Part shown: piece after piece, positions 26,103 through 34,590 of the stretch
Position numbering within the stretch: the stretch's first letter is position 1
Layout: every line of letters begins with the position of its first letter
Assembly (NCBI RefSeq): GCF_042646605.1
Contig: NZ_JBHRUG010000016.1
Coordinates: 62,001-126,000, forward strand
DNA: 64,000 nt
Direction of reading: 5' to 3'
From: Litchfieldella rifensis
GTDB lineage: Bacteria > Pseudomonadota > Gammaproteobacteria > Pseudomonadales > Halomonadaceae
Notes under the pieces: model-generated
The model's database searches: none
Told to the model about the DNA's origin: nothing
The model's input: the letters and a program-made list of their open reading frames with translations, nothing else
Program-made: the position numbers and the translations under genes

Positions 26103-27182
26103 ATGATGCCATTTGTCTACAATGGCCTGCCGTCGCGCGTCATCTTCGGCTCGGGAACCCTGTCGCGTCTTGCCGACGAGGTGCGCGAACTGGGCTGCCG
26201 GCGCGCCATCGTGCTGGCCACACCTCAGCAGGCGACGCAAGGGCGCAAGGTGCTCGAGCAGCTCGGCGAGCTCGGTGCGGGACTGTTCGCCGAGGCCCGG
26301 ATGCACACCCCGGTGGAGATCACCGACCGGGCGATGCGTCAGGTCGAGGCGCTGGGTGCCGACTGTACGGTGGCCATCGGCGGTGGGTCCACCATCGGCC
26401 TGGGCAAGGCCATCTCCCTGCGTGCCGACCTACCCCAGGTGGCGATCCCTACCACCTATGCCGGCTCGGAGATGACGCCGATCCTCGGCGAGACCCAGGA
26501 CGGCCTTAAGACCACCCAGCGCACGCTCAGGGTGCTCCCCGAGACGGTCATCTACGACGTCGACCTGACCCTCGGACTGCCGACCGCCATGTCCGGCACC
26601 AGCGGGATCAATGCCATCGCCCACGCGGTGGAGGCCCTGTATGCCAGGGACCGCAACCCGATCGTCTCGCTGATGGCGGAAGAGGGCATCGCGGCGCTGG
26701 CCCGCAGCCTGCCGGTGATCGCCCATGACCCCGAGAATGCGACCGCCCGCTCCGATGCCCTCTATGGCGCCTGGCTGTGCGGTGTCTGCCTCGGCTCGGT
26801 GGGGATGGCGCTGCATCACAAGCTGTGCCACACCCTGGGCGGTTCCTTCGACCTGCCCCACGCCGAGACCCACACCATCGTGCTGCCCCATGCGGTGGCC
26901 TACAACGCCGCTGCCGCCCCCGAAGCGATGTCGCACATCGCTCGTGCGCTGGGCGCCAGCGATGCCGCCGACGGACTCTTCGACCTGGCGTGTGCCGTGG
27001 GAGCGCCTCTCGCCCTGGCCGACATCGGCCTGAAGGAGGCCGACATCGTCCGAGCAACGGAGATCGCCACGGCCAATCCCTACTGGAACCCCCGCGAGAT
27101 CGAGGCGGACGGCATCCGGCGGCTGCTGGAGAACGCCTGCGCTGGACGTCGCCCGGAATCCACGACGAGGACTGATTCATGA
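26103..27182 (+). CDS. Maleylacetate reductase
   Basis: An iron-alcohol-dehydrogenase-fold enzyme that reduces maleylacetate to 3-oxoadipate with NAD(P)H, the last specific step of hydroxyquinol and chlorocatechol breakdown. The 359-aa protein starts MMPFVYNGLPSRVIFGSG, has the nucleotide motif AIGGGSTIGLGKAI (about residues 90-103) and the histidine cluster in MALHHKLCHTLGGSFDLPHAETH (about residues 238-260). Residues TTYAGSEMTPILGETQDGLK are typical of maleylacetate reductases rather than general alcohol dehydrogenases. Its stop overlaps the amidohydrolase start by 4 bp. The ring-cleaving dioxygenase two genes on supports the role. Confidence 0.9.
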   Translation: MMPFVYNGLPSRVIFGSGTLSRLADEVRELGCRRAIVLATPQQATQGRKVLEQLGELGAGLFAEARMHTPVEITDRAMRQVEALGADCTVAIGGGSTIGLGKAISLRADLPQVAIPTTYAGSEMTPILGETQDGLKTTQRTLRVLPETVIYDVDLTLGLPTAMSGTSGINAIAHAVEALYARDRNPIVSLMAEEGIAALARSLPVIAHDPENATARSDALYGAWLCGVCLGSVGMALHHKLCHTLGGSFDLPHAETHTIVLPHAVAYNAAAAPEAMSHIARALGASDAADGLFDLACAVGAPLALADIGLKEADIVRATEIATANPYWNPREIEADGIRRLLENACAGRRPESTTRTDS

Positions 27183-28552
27183 AGACGCTGCTGATCAACG
27201 CCACCGTCCTGACCTTGGATGCCGGAATCGGCGACCTGACCGACGGCCAAGTGCTGGTGGAAGACAGCCGGATCCTGGCCGTTGGCCACGACCTGGCGGC
27301 CGAGGGCGCCGAGGTCGTTGACTGCCGGGGCGGCATCCTGATCCCCGGACTGGTCAATGCCCATATGCACACCTGGCAGACGGCCCTGCGCGGTGTAGCC
27401 GCCAACTGGACGCTGCTCGAGTATTTCCGCCATGTGCATCGCGGTCTGGCCACCCTGTTCACTCCCGACGACATCCACATCGCTACCCGCATGGGGGCCC
27501 TCAACCAGCTCAACTGCGGCACCACCACGCTGGGTGACTGGTGCCACAACAACCCGACGCCGGCGCATACCGATGCGGCCATCAGAGGACTGCGGGAGTC
27601 GGGCATCCGGGCGGTGTTCTTCCATGGTTCACCCAAGCCGGATCCCAAGCCGGGTCAACCCCACTTCAGCGAGATTCCGCACCCCCGCAGCGAGGTCGAA
27701 CGCTTGATCTCGGGGCCACTGGGCGCCCCTTCCGGCCACGTCAGCCTGGGGCTGGCCATCCTGGGGCCGCATTACTCGACCCTCGAGGTCACGCTGCACG
27801 ATTTTGCGCTGGCCAAGGAATTCGGCCTGGTCGCCTCGATGCACCAGGGCGGCGGTCCCGCTGTCAGTCCCGGTGGTTGGGATGTGATCGAGGAGCAACT
27901 GGGACCGGACATCAACATCGTGCACGGGCATGGCCTGAGCGAAGACCAGCTGGCCCGCTTCTGCGACCAGGGCGTGACCTTTTCCATCGCGCCCGAGAAC
28001 GAGATGACCCAGGGGCATGGCTTCCCGGTCACCGGCCTGGTACACCGCCATGGCGGCGTCGTCTCGCTAGGGGTGGATCTCGAGTCGGTGATTTCCGGTG
28101 ACATGTTCTCGGTGGCGCGCATGGCACTGGGCATGCAGCGTGCCCTTGACAACGATGCCTCGCGACGCGCGCAGGGCAAGATTCCGGAGACCTCCACCAT
28201 CACCACCCGGGAGGCCCTCGAGTGGATCACGCTGGGCGGTGCCCGGGCCTTGGGCCTCGAGGAGCGCATCGGCAGCCTGACCCCCGGCAAGCAGGCCGAC
28301 CTGGTGCTGCTGGACACCCGACCGCTGAACATGCAGCCGCTCAGTGACCCCGTGTCGGCCGTGATCATGCAGGCGAGCCTGGCCAACGTCGACAGCGTCA
28401 TGGTCGCCGGCGAGTTCCACAAGCGCAACGGACGCCTGCTGGCCGAGGTGGCCGACGGCATTGAGGTGCTCCAGGCCTCGGGCCACCGCATTTACAGCGA
28501 GCTCAAGGCACGCGAACACGAGTCACACGCACAACAGGAGACAGCCCAATGA
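27179..28552 (+). CDS. Amidohydrolase-superfamily deaminase/hydrolase (AtzA/TrzN/8-oxoguanine deaminase-like)
   Basis: A metal-dependent hydrolase, 457 aa, of the cytosine-deaminase-like group that removes amino or other leaving groups from rings. The HxH metal site is NAHMHTW (H62, H64). Further ligands are probably the histidines in SMHQGGGP and VHGHGLSED and the aspartate of LGVDLESVISGD. The C-terminal composite beta-sandwich ends with GSLTPGKQADLVLLDT. In this operon it may release ammonia (or open a ring) from the imported compound ahead of hydroxyquinol formation; that is inference. Overlaps both neighbours by 4 bp. Confidence 0.85.
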   Translation: MKTLLINATVLTLDAGIGDLTDGQVLVEDSRILAVGHDLAAEGAEVVDCRGGILIPGLVNAHMHTWQTALRGVAANWTLLEYFRHVHRGLATLFTPDDIHIATRMGALNQLNCGTTTLGDWCHNNPTPAHTDAAIRGLRESGIRAVFFHGSPKPDPKPGQPHFSEIPHPRSEVERLISGPLGAPSGHVSLGLAILGPHYSTLEVTLHDFALAKEFGLVASMHQGGGPAVSPGGWDVIEEQLGPDINIVHGHGLSEDQLARFCDQGVTFSIAPENEMTQGHGFPVTGLVHRHGGVVSLGVDLESVISGDMFSVARMALGMQRALDNDASRRAQGKIPETSTITTREALEWITLGGARALGLEERIGSLTPGKQADLVLLDTRPLNMQPLSDPVSAVIMQASLANVDSVMVAGEFHKRNGRLLAEVADGIEVLQASGHRIYSELKAREHESHAQQETAQ

Positions 28553-29475
28553 CAATCCATCACCAGGTGGCCTGGGTGGGCCTGGGCAAGCTCGGCCTGC
28601 CCATGGCGCAGCGCATCGCCCAGGAGGGCGTGGCCGTTCAGGGCTACGATCTGAGCGACGAGCGGCTCTCGCTGGCCGAGCAGGCTGGGATCCAGGCGCA
28701 TCGCGACCTGACTGACGCCGTCGATGGCTGCCGGCTGGTGTTCGTCTCGATCCCCGACGATCGGGCGCTGGTCGCGCTCTGCCTCGGGCAAGGCGCGTTG
28801 ATCCGGCACATGGCCCCGGGCAGCGTACTGGTGGAAACCAGCACTGTCAGCGTCGAGGCCTCCTCCCAAGTGGCAGAGGCCGCCGAGGCGCGGGGCATCG
28901 ACTACCTGCGTTGCCCGGTCTCGGGCAATCCCGTGGCCGCCGAGGCCGGCACCCTCTCCGCCATGGTCTCCGGCTCGCGAGATGCCCTGGGCGATGCCCT
29001 GCCGGTCCTTCGGCACTTCACCAAGGCGCAATACTGGCTGGGCGAGGACGAGCAGGCGCGCTTCGCCAAGCTGGCCATCAACCTGATGATCGCAGTCAGC
29101 GCCGGCATGCTGGGGGAGGCCCTGGCCATGGCCCGCAAGGGCAATATCGCCTGGGAGGCAATGCTCGAGCTGGTCGCCGACAGCGCGGTGGGCTCGCCGA
29201 TGGTGCAGTACAAGGTGCCGCCGCTGCGCGAGCGGGACTTCACCTCCACCTTCTCGGCCACCCAGATGGCCAAGGATCTCGACCTGATCCTCGGCTGCGC
29301 CCACGATGCCGGCGTCCCAGTGCCGCTGGCCGCCCAGATGCGCGAGGCCTACACCTCGCTGATTGCCACCGGCCACGGCGAGGACGACTACATCGCCACG
29401 ATCCATCACACCGAACGCCTGGCGGGGCTTGCGGCCCTTGAGCCGGCTACCGACCCCCAGGGGATGACGTCATGA
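28549..29475 (+). CDS. Beta-hydroxyacid dehydrogenase (3-hydroxyisobutyrate dehydrogenase family)
   Basis: An NAD(P)-dependent dehydrogenase of 308 aa. The Rossmann motif VGLGKLGLPMAQRI is at about residues 10-23. The substrate-binding PVSGNPVAAEAGTLSAMVSG (about residues 126-145) and the catalytic lysine in FAKLAINLMIA (about K177) are all in place. It could oxidise a hydroxyl of the imported substrate or reduce a semialdehyde; members act on 3-hydroxyisobutyrate, tartronate semialdehyde, gamma-hydroxybutyrate and others. Overlaps the amidohydrolase and dioxygenase genes by 4 bp each. Confidence 0.88.
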   Translation: MTIHHQVAWVGLGKLGLPMAQRIAQEGVAVQGYDLSDERLSLAEQAGIQAHRDLTDAVDGCRLVFVSIPDDRALVALCLGQGALIRHMAPGSVLVETSTVSVEASSQVAEAAEARGIDYLRCPVSGNPVAAEAGTLSAMVSGSRDALGDALPVLRHFTKAQYWLGEDEQARFAKLAINLMIAVSAGMLGEALAMARKGNIAWEAMLELVADSAVGSPMVQYKVPPLRERDFTSTFSATQMAKDLDLILGCAHDAGVPVPLAAQMREAYTSLIATGHGEDDYIATIHHTERLAGLAALEPATDPQGMTS

Positions 29476-30332
29476 GAAACCTCAATGCCGACAACATCAC
29501 CGATGCCGTGATCACGCAGTTCGCCGGCTGTGATGATGCGCGCCTCAAGTGCGTGCTCGACAGCCTGGTGTACCACCTGCACGCCTTCATCCGTGATGTC
29601 GAACCCACCGAACAGGAGTGGACCCAGGCTATCGATTTTCTGACCCGTACGGGGCAGATGTGCGACGACAAGCGCCAGGAATTCATCCTGCTCTCCGACA
29701 CTCTGGGCGTGACGATGCTCGTCGATGCCATCAACCATCAGACCTCGGACCCGATGGTCACCGAAAGCACCGTGCTGGGCCCCTTCTACGTCGCTGACCC
29801 GCCTGCCGCCAACCAGGGCGAGGCGATCGATTGGGGCGTGGAAGGCGAGCCCCTGTTCGTGGAGGGCAGAGTACATGATGAACGTGGTGAACCGCTCGCT
29901 AACGTCGTCATCGACGTCTGGCAGTCCGACGGCGATGGCTTCTACGACGTCCAGAAAGAGCTCGACAGTGCCTCGCTGCGCGCGCGATTCACCACCGATG
30001 AACGGGGGCGCTACGCCTTCTGGACGGTGACGCCCTCGCCCTATCCGATTCCCACAGACGGGCCGGTCGGCAAGATGCTCGAGGTTACTGGGCGCCATCC
30101 CTACCGGCCGGCCCATGTGCATTTCATGCTGATGGCCGAGGGTCACGACAGCCTGGTGACTCAGGTGTTCGCCGAGAACGATCCCTACCTCGATTCCGAT
30201 GCTGTCTTCGGCGTCAAGGACTCGTTGGTCATGGTTTACGCGCTGCTGCCACCAGGCAAGGCACCGGATGGTCGGTCCATGCAAACCCCTTACCGCTACC
30301 TGAAATATGACTTCGGCTTGCAGGCAAGCTGA
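29472..30332 (+). CDS. Intradiol dioxygenase, hydroxyquinol 1,2-dioxygenase-like
   Basis: A non-haem Fe(III) enzyme that opens an aromatic diol between its hydroxyls; with hydroxyquinol it gives maleylacetate. The 286-aa protein has the helical N-terminal dimerisation domain (residues 1-95) and the beta-sandwich with TESTVLGPFYV (first Fe tyrosine, about Y111 region), the second tyrosine near SPYPIPTDGP, and HPYRPAHVHFM, which holds the two histidine ligands. The TDGPVG region and adjacency to maleylacetate reductase favour hydroxyquinol over catechol. Overlaps the upstream gene by 4 bp. Confidence 0.88.
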   Translation: MRNLNADNITDAVITQFAGCDDARLKCVLDSLVYHLHAFIRDVEPTEQEWTQAIDFLTRTGQMCDDKRQEFILLSDTLGVTMLVDAINHQTSDPMVTESTVLGPFYVADPPAANQGEAIDWGVEGEPLFVEGRVHDERGEPLANVVIDVWQSDGDGFYDVQKELDSASLRARFTTDERGRYAFWTVTPSPYPIPTDGPVGKMLEVTGRHPYRPAHVHFMLMAEGHDSLVTQVFAENDPYLDSDAVFGVKDSLVMVYALLPPGKAPDGRSMQTPYRYLKYDFGLQAS

Positions 30333-30376
30333 AGGTCGCAAAGCAAGCCATTAACCGTAAAGAAGAGGAATGACAC

Positions 30377-30967
30377 ATGACTGCCATTGATCAGAATGCT
30401 CGTGAAACGCTTTTTATCGAAGCACGGACTCATAATGTCTGGCAAGACAGGAGTGTCAGTGAAGAGACCCTGCGTGAGCTCTATCACCTGATGCACTTCG
30501 GTCCGACCTCCATGAACTGCCAGCCGCTGCGCATTCTCTTCCTGAAGACGCAGGAAGCCAAGGAGCGGATTCGTCCGGCTCTTATGCCTGGCAACCAGGA
30601 AAAGACCATGCAATCCCCGGTGGTCGCTGTCCTGGGATACGACACGAATTTCTACGAGCATCTACCGCGGATGTTTTCGCATAACAAGGATGCCAAGTCG
30701 CTGTTCGAGGGCAAGACGGACTTCATCAATACCACCGCTTTCCGCAACAGCTCGATCCAGGGGGGGTACCTGATTCTGGCAGCACGCTCTCTTGGCCTGG
30801 ATGTCGGACCGATGTCCGGTTTCAATAATGCGGTGGTGGATGAAGAGTTCTGGCCGGAAGGCAATGTAAAAAGTAATTTTCTGTGCAATCTCGGTTACGG
30901 GGATCATTCAACCTTATTTCCGCGTCAGGAGCGGTTCGAGTTCGACGAGGTGTGCGAGTTCCTGTGA
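30377..30967 (+). CDS. RutE/HadB-like nitroreductase-family protein
   Basis: A 196-aa FMN-dependent flavoprotein of the nitroreductase superfamily. Its closest recognisable relatives are RutE (malonic semialdehyde reductase of pyrimidine breakdown) and HadB-like proteins, by LYHLMHFGPTSMNCQPLRILF (about residues 35-55), GYDTNFYEHLPRMF, and QGGYLILAARSLGLDVGPMSGF (about residues 128-149). It closes the island operon, 44 bp after the dioxygenase gene, and is followed by a terminator. In this setting it may reduce a semialdehyde or quinone by-product; hydroxyquinol readily oxidises to a quinone, so a protective quinone-reductase role is possible. Confidence 0.8.
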   Translation: MTAIDQNARETLFIEARTHNVWQDRSVSEETLRELYHLMHFGPTSMNCQPLRILFLKTQEAKERIRPALMPGNQEKTMQSPVVAVLGYDTNFYEHLPRMFSHNKDAKSLFEGKTDFINTTAFRNSSIQGGYLILAARSLGLDVGPMSGFNNAVVDEEFWPEGNVKSNFLCNLGYGDHSTLFPRQERFEFDEVCEFL

Positions 30968-31042
30968 CGCGGGTGGCCAGGAGGCACTCACGACGCCCTG
31001 CAGCGGGGTGATCACGGGATGAACAGCAAGGATTCCTCCATT

Positions 31043-31069
31043 GGGTCGTGGTCGACACGGCCCTTTTTT
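31043..31069 (+). terminator. Intrinsic terminator after the nine-gene island operon
   Basis: GGGTCGTG (31043-31050), loop GTCGA, CACGGCCC (31056-31063, one G-T pair), then six Ts. It ends 25 bp before the ATG of the TauE-like permease, so it may also attenuate that gene. Confidence 0.8.
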
Positions 31070-31094
31070 CTTCTTGAAAGGCTGAGAGGCGTGC

Positions 31095-31832
31095 ATGGGG
31101 TACGAATGGCAGTTGGTGGCATTGATGATCGTGGCGGTGCTGATAACCGGCATCTCGAAGTCGGGGTTCGCCGGCGGTGTTGGGGTGGTGGCAGTGCCAT
31201 TGATCTCGCTGAAGGCGAGCCCGGCCTTCGCCGCGGCCATCATGCTGCCCCTGTTGATCATCATGGATGTCTTCAGTCTCAGGGCCTGGTGGCGCCAGAG
31301 CGTCGGCCGTGTCCTGTGGCTGATGCTGCCTCCGGCGGCGCTGGGAGTCGTGGTCGGCTATCTCACCTATGGCACCTTCAGCGATGACCTGCTCAAGGTG
31401 GTCTTGGGAGTGTTCTCAATTCTGTTCGGCTGCTGGGGCTTGTTGAACCCCTTGCGGGAACGGGGCATGCCAGACGGCGTCGGCGCCCTGTGTGGCGGTA
31501 TCGCCGGTTTTACCAGCTTCATCGCCCACGCGGGAGGCCCGCCGCTCAACTTCTACCTGTTGCAGAAGTCGCTTGGCAAGGAGGCCTTTCTCGGCACGGC
31601 AGTGGTGTTCCTGGCCGCCATCAACCTGGTCAAGCTGGCGCCCTATGGCCTGCTAGGCCTGCTGACCCTCGAGAACCTGTTCGTGGCCATGTCGCTGACG
31701 CCGGTTGCCTGGCTGGGGGTGCACCTGGGCCTGGTGATCCAGAAGCGAATTGCCGGTGAGCTATTCTTCAGGATAGCCCTCGGGCTCTTGATCCTGCTCG
31801 GCATCCGGCTGGTTGTCGACGGTGGCTGGTGA
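31095..31832 (+). CDS. TauE/SafE-family membrane transporter
   Basis: A 245-aa polytopic permease of the TauE/SafE (sulfite exporter) family, whose members move small organic or sulfur-containing anions out of the cell. It has about 8 hydrophobic segments and the family-typical ITGISKSGFAGGVGVVAVPLIS near the N-terminus and GGIAGFTSFIAHAGGPPLNFYLLQK at the start of the second half. It begins 25 bp beyond an intrinsic terminator, so it is either expressed by read-through or from a promoter hidden in the hairpin region. Proximity to the degradative operon suggests export of an intermediate, or uptake of an acid. Confidence 0.85.
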   Translation: MGYEWQLVALMIVAVLITGISKSGFAGGVGVVAVPLISLKASPAFAAAIMLPLLIIMDVFSLRAWWRQSVGRVLWLMLPPAALGVVVGYLTYGTFSDDLLKVVLGVFSILFGCWGLLNPLRERGMPDGVGALCGGIAGFTSFIAHAGGPPLNFYLLQKSLGKEAFLGTAVVFLAAINLVKLAPYGLLGLLTLENLFVAMSLTPVAWLGVHLGLVIQKRIAGELFFRIALGLLILLGIRLVVDGGW

Positions 31833-31911
31833 CGATGGGTTTGGTTTTTTGTCTGGCGGGAGGCAGTGAACAGCACTTTGTTAAGTCTTCCCGCTGACGC
31901 CGGAGGTGGGC

Positions 31912-33687
31912 ATGAGTGATCTCCCCGACGATAGTCACCTGGAGGGGCCTTACGACACGCTGTCGCAAACCCCGAGGCCGAGGATTTCCAACACGGAGTT
32001 TGCGCGTTTCATCGACTTTATCGAGAAGTTCGAGGACGAGACCGAGCAATCGCTCTCGATGTCCCATGGTTACCGGGAGCTGCGCATGATGATCCATCTC
32101 ATGCGCAACCATCTGGCGGGTCGAATGACGACCCCCACCTCGCTTGCCGATGCATCGGGGTTGTCGTATGGGACGGCGAAGCGTGGCATCGAGAATATCC
32201 TCGAGCGTGGCCTCATCATTTCCCGGCCTAGGACGAAGACCGGAAAGACCGTCTCGCTTCACCCTTCTCCCCGCTTACTCGAAGAGTGGGAAGCCTATGC
32301 CAGTCGAATAAAATCCCTTCTGGAATCCGTGTTCGGTATGGATGTCAACTCAGAGCAGGGGCGTCAGATTTTCCTCGGGGTCTCCTATTCATCGGCTCGT
32401 GTTATCTCGCCACCCACCGTTCTCCCCAGTCGCCTTGAATTGAAGGGCGGGCTTCGCGTTCTCATGCATGCAGATCCGACCTTCATGGCCATGCATAACC
32501 TCAAACGTCAACTGGAGATCATTTTTGGACTCGAGATCAAGAACAAGGCAAAATCGATAGATGCGCTACGCGAAGAAATCCTTGCCAACGCGAGGCTGGA
32601 AAAATCTCGCTACGATATTATGGCCTGTGACCTACCTTGGTTTGGTGAGCTTGCGTCAAAAGGCGCCTTGATGCCACTCGACCAACTGCTGAAAAACGGT
32701 GGTCATGACTTGACAGACTTTCACTCTGTCGCCATCCAAAGTTCTCGCTATCAAGGCAAGCAGTACGGGATTCCAGTTCAGACTACGCCGGAGCTCTTGT
32801 GCTATCGACAGGATCTATTTGAACAGGAAGGCATTCATCCCCCGAAAACCAGCGAGGGAGTTGTTGAGGCAGCGAAGCGATTGCATGCTCCGAAAAAGGG
32901 GCAGTATGGCATTGCATGGAATGCTGCCAGGGGAACGCCTCTTGGTCACTCATTTGCTTTCATTATGGCCACCTTCGGCCAGCCGATCATCAACCTGAAG
33001 CCCGTCCTTGGGGGGTTCGAGTTTCAGAACGTGAAAGGCGAAGAACATCGGCCCATGTTTACGTCGGATGCGGCATTCCGTACCGTGGAGTACATGCTGG
33101 ATTTGCTGAAATACTCTCCCCCTGGTATTCTCGATATGTCGTGGTATAGTCGGGCTAAGTCGTATGCGTCAGGGCAGGCTGCCATGGCCTATTGTTATAC
33201 GCTGCTGGCGCCATTATTCGAATTGAAAAGTGATTCCCCGGCCCGGAAGAACACCGGTTATCTTCCTCACCCTGCCGGGCCTGAAAGTCATTCTATCGCC
33301 CCCATCGGCGGTTATTCCCTGGCGATCCCAGCCAACATTGCCGAGGACAGACTGGAAGACGTCTGGACAGCGCTACAGCAACTCACATCCGCAAGCATGA
33401 CCAAGCTCTACCTCATGAATGGTAGTCTCGCGAACCCGAGGTTCAGCGTTAGTAACGACCCTGAGGTGTCCTCTATCGCCCCATGCATTGCCACTGTCGA
33501 CAGAATGGCTAAAGAGGGAATCCTGCAGGCCTGGCCACGACCTCCTGTGCCCGAGATCACCGAACTCATCGGCATCGCCGGCCACGAGATCTTTGAGGTC
33601 CTCGATGGCCGGCGTTCCATCAAGAAGGCCCTGTCCATGGCGCAGGACAAGGCCGACAAGCTGATGAGACGAAAGGGATACTATTGA
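31912..33687 (+). CDS. Fusion regulator: winged-helix DNA-binding domain joined to a solute-binding-protein domain
   Basis: A 591-aa protein with no signal peptide. Residues about 45-110 look like a MarR-type winged helix (MIHLMRNHLAGRMTTPTSLADASGLSYGTAKRGIENILERGLI). After a linker, residues about 180-560 resemble a family-1 extracellular solute-binding protein: KGGLRVLMHADPTFMAMHNL, YDIMACDLPWFGELASKGALMPLD, YGIPVQTTPELLCYRQDLFEQEGI. A receptor normally found in the periplasm is thus tethered to DNA in the cytosol, which would let the cell sense the imported compound directly. GGAGG at 31902-31906 supports the ATG at 31912. It is probably the regulator of the island operon. Lower GC than the core genes. 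Confidence 0.75.
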   Translation: MSDLPDDSHLEGPYDTLSQTPRPRISNTEFARFIDFIEKFEDETEQSLSMSHGYRELRMMIHLMRNHLAGRMTTPTSLADASGLSYGTAKRGIENILERGLIISRPRTKTGKTVSLHPSPRLLEEWEAYASRIKSLLESVFGMDVNSEQGRQIFLGVSYSSARVISPPTVLPSRLELKGGLRVLMHADPTFMAMHNLKRQLEIIFGLEIKNKAKSIDALREEILANARLEKSRYDIMACDLPWFGELASKGALMPLDQLLKNGGHDLTDFHSVAIQSSRYQGKQYGIPVQTTPELLCYRQDLFEQEGIHPPKTSEGVVEAAKRLHAPKKGQYGIAWNAARGTPLGHSFAFIMATFGQPIINLKPVLGGFEFQNVKGEEHRPMFTSDAAFRTVEYMLDLLKYSPPGILDMSWYSRAKSYASGQAAMAYCYTLLAPLFELKSDSPARKNTGYLPHPAGPESHSIAPIGGYSLAIPANIAEDRLEDVWTALQQLTSASMTKLYLMNGSLANPRFSVSNDPEVSSIAPCIATVDRMAKEGILQAWPRPPVPEITELIGIAGHEIFEVLDGRRSIKKALSMAQDKADKLMRRKGYY

Positions 33688-33733
33688 AGAAGGAAGAAGG
33701 GGACTTCCGGGGTGGTACGTCTAACCTATGTTG

Positions 33734-33767
33734 CAATACCATACCCGGAACCCCGGATATGGTATTG
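33734..33767. terminator. Terminator-like hairpin between convergent genes
   Basis: CAATACCATA (33734-33743) pairs perfectly with TATGGTATTG (33758-33767); inside, CCGG at 33745-33748 can pair with CCGG at 33753-33756. It separates the fusion regulator from the convergent SDR gene. No T-run on either strand, so an operator or REP-like role is also possible. Confidence 0.5.
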
Positions 33768-33786
33768 TGGAAGTTTCACTGAGGTA

Positions 33787-34590
33787 TCACTGCATGATCA
33801 TGCCGCCATCGATCATCAACAACTGTCCGGTCATGTAGTCCGACTCTTGACTGGCCAGGAAGGAGGCGGTACCGACGACATCTTCCGGATAGGAATAACG
33901 CTTCATCAGGATCATCTTTTCCGCGAGCTGGTCCATCGACTGGCCTTGCTTGTCGAACTTGCCAATGCTCACCAAATCCTTGTCCAGTTGCTCCCACAGT
34001 TCCGTACGCACCACGCCGGGGCCATAGCCGTTGACGGTGATGTTGTGGTCCACCAGCGCCTTGGCACCACCATTGATCATGGCCAGCACGGCGTGCTTGC
34101 TGCACGAATAGGGCACCACATCATCAAACGCCTGGCGCGACAGGATGGAACCCACATTGATGATCTTGTAGGGGCCATTCTCCTTGCCCTGATTGATCAT
34201 TTGCTTGGCAGCTTCCTGCATGCCGATCAGGCAACCCAGGGCATTGACGTCCATGATCTGATGCCAGTTTTCCTCGGTGATATCGAGGAACATCAGCGGC
34301 TTGTTGATGCCGGCGTTGTTGACCATCACATTGAGACTACCGAAGGTCTCGACGGTGGACTGCACGGCGGCCTGCATCTGTTCACGATCCGTGACGTTTA
34401 GCTGGATGGCGATCGCCTTGCCACCCTTGTCAGTGATTCGCTTGACGACTTCCTCGCAGCCTTCGAGGTTGATGTCGGCGACACACACGCTGGCACCTTG
34501 TTCGGCATAATGCTCGGCGACGGCGGCACCCATTCCACGGGCGGCACCAGTAATCAAGCAGTTCTTTCCCTCGAGACGCATCTTGTCCAT
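33787..34590 (-). CDS. Short-chain dehydrogenase/reductase (SDR)
   Basis: A 267-aa classical SDR. The cofactor motif is TGAARGMG (about residues 14-21), with D39 of VADINLEG favouring NAD(H), NNAG at about residues 90-93, and the catalytic Ser-Tyr-Lys in VGSILSRQ ... YSCSK (Tyr/Lys about residues 160-164). It resembles polyol and acetoin dehydrogenases (BudC-like), so a hydroxyl on a polyol or cyclitol is a reasonable substrate. AGAGGTGA precedes the ATG. Convergent with the fusion regulator and the last complete gene of the island, it may supply the initial oxidation of the substrate. Confidence 0.88.
   Translation of the reverse strand: MDKMRLEGKNCLITGAARGMGAAVAEHYAEQGASVCVADINLEGCEEVVKRITDKGGKAIAIQLNVTDREQMQAAVQSTVETFGSLNVMVNNAGINKPLMFLDITEENWHQIMDVNALGCLIGMQEAAKQMINQGKENGPYKIINVGSILSRQAFDDVVPYSCSKHAVLAMINGGAKALVDHNITVNGYGPGVVRTELWEQLDKDLVSIGKFDKQGQSMDQLAEKMILMKRYSYPEDVVGTASFLASQESDYMTGQLLMIDGGMIMQ

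Noticed and set aside
26103..27182. Generic iron-containing alcohol dehydrogenase
   Set aside because: The TTYAGSEMTPILG region and adjacency to a hydroxyquinol-type dioxygenase favour maleylacetate reductase.
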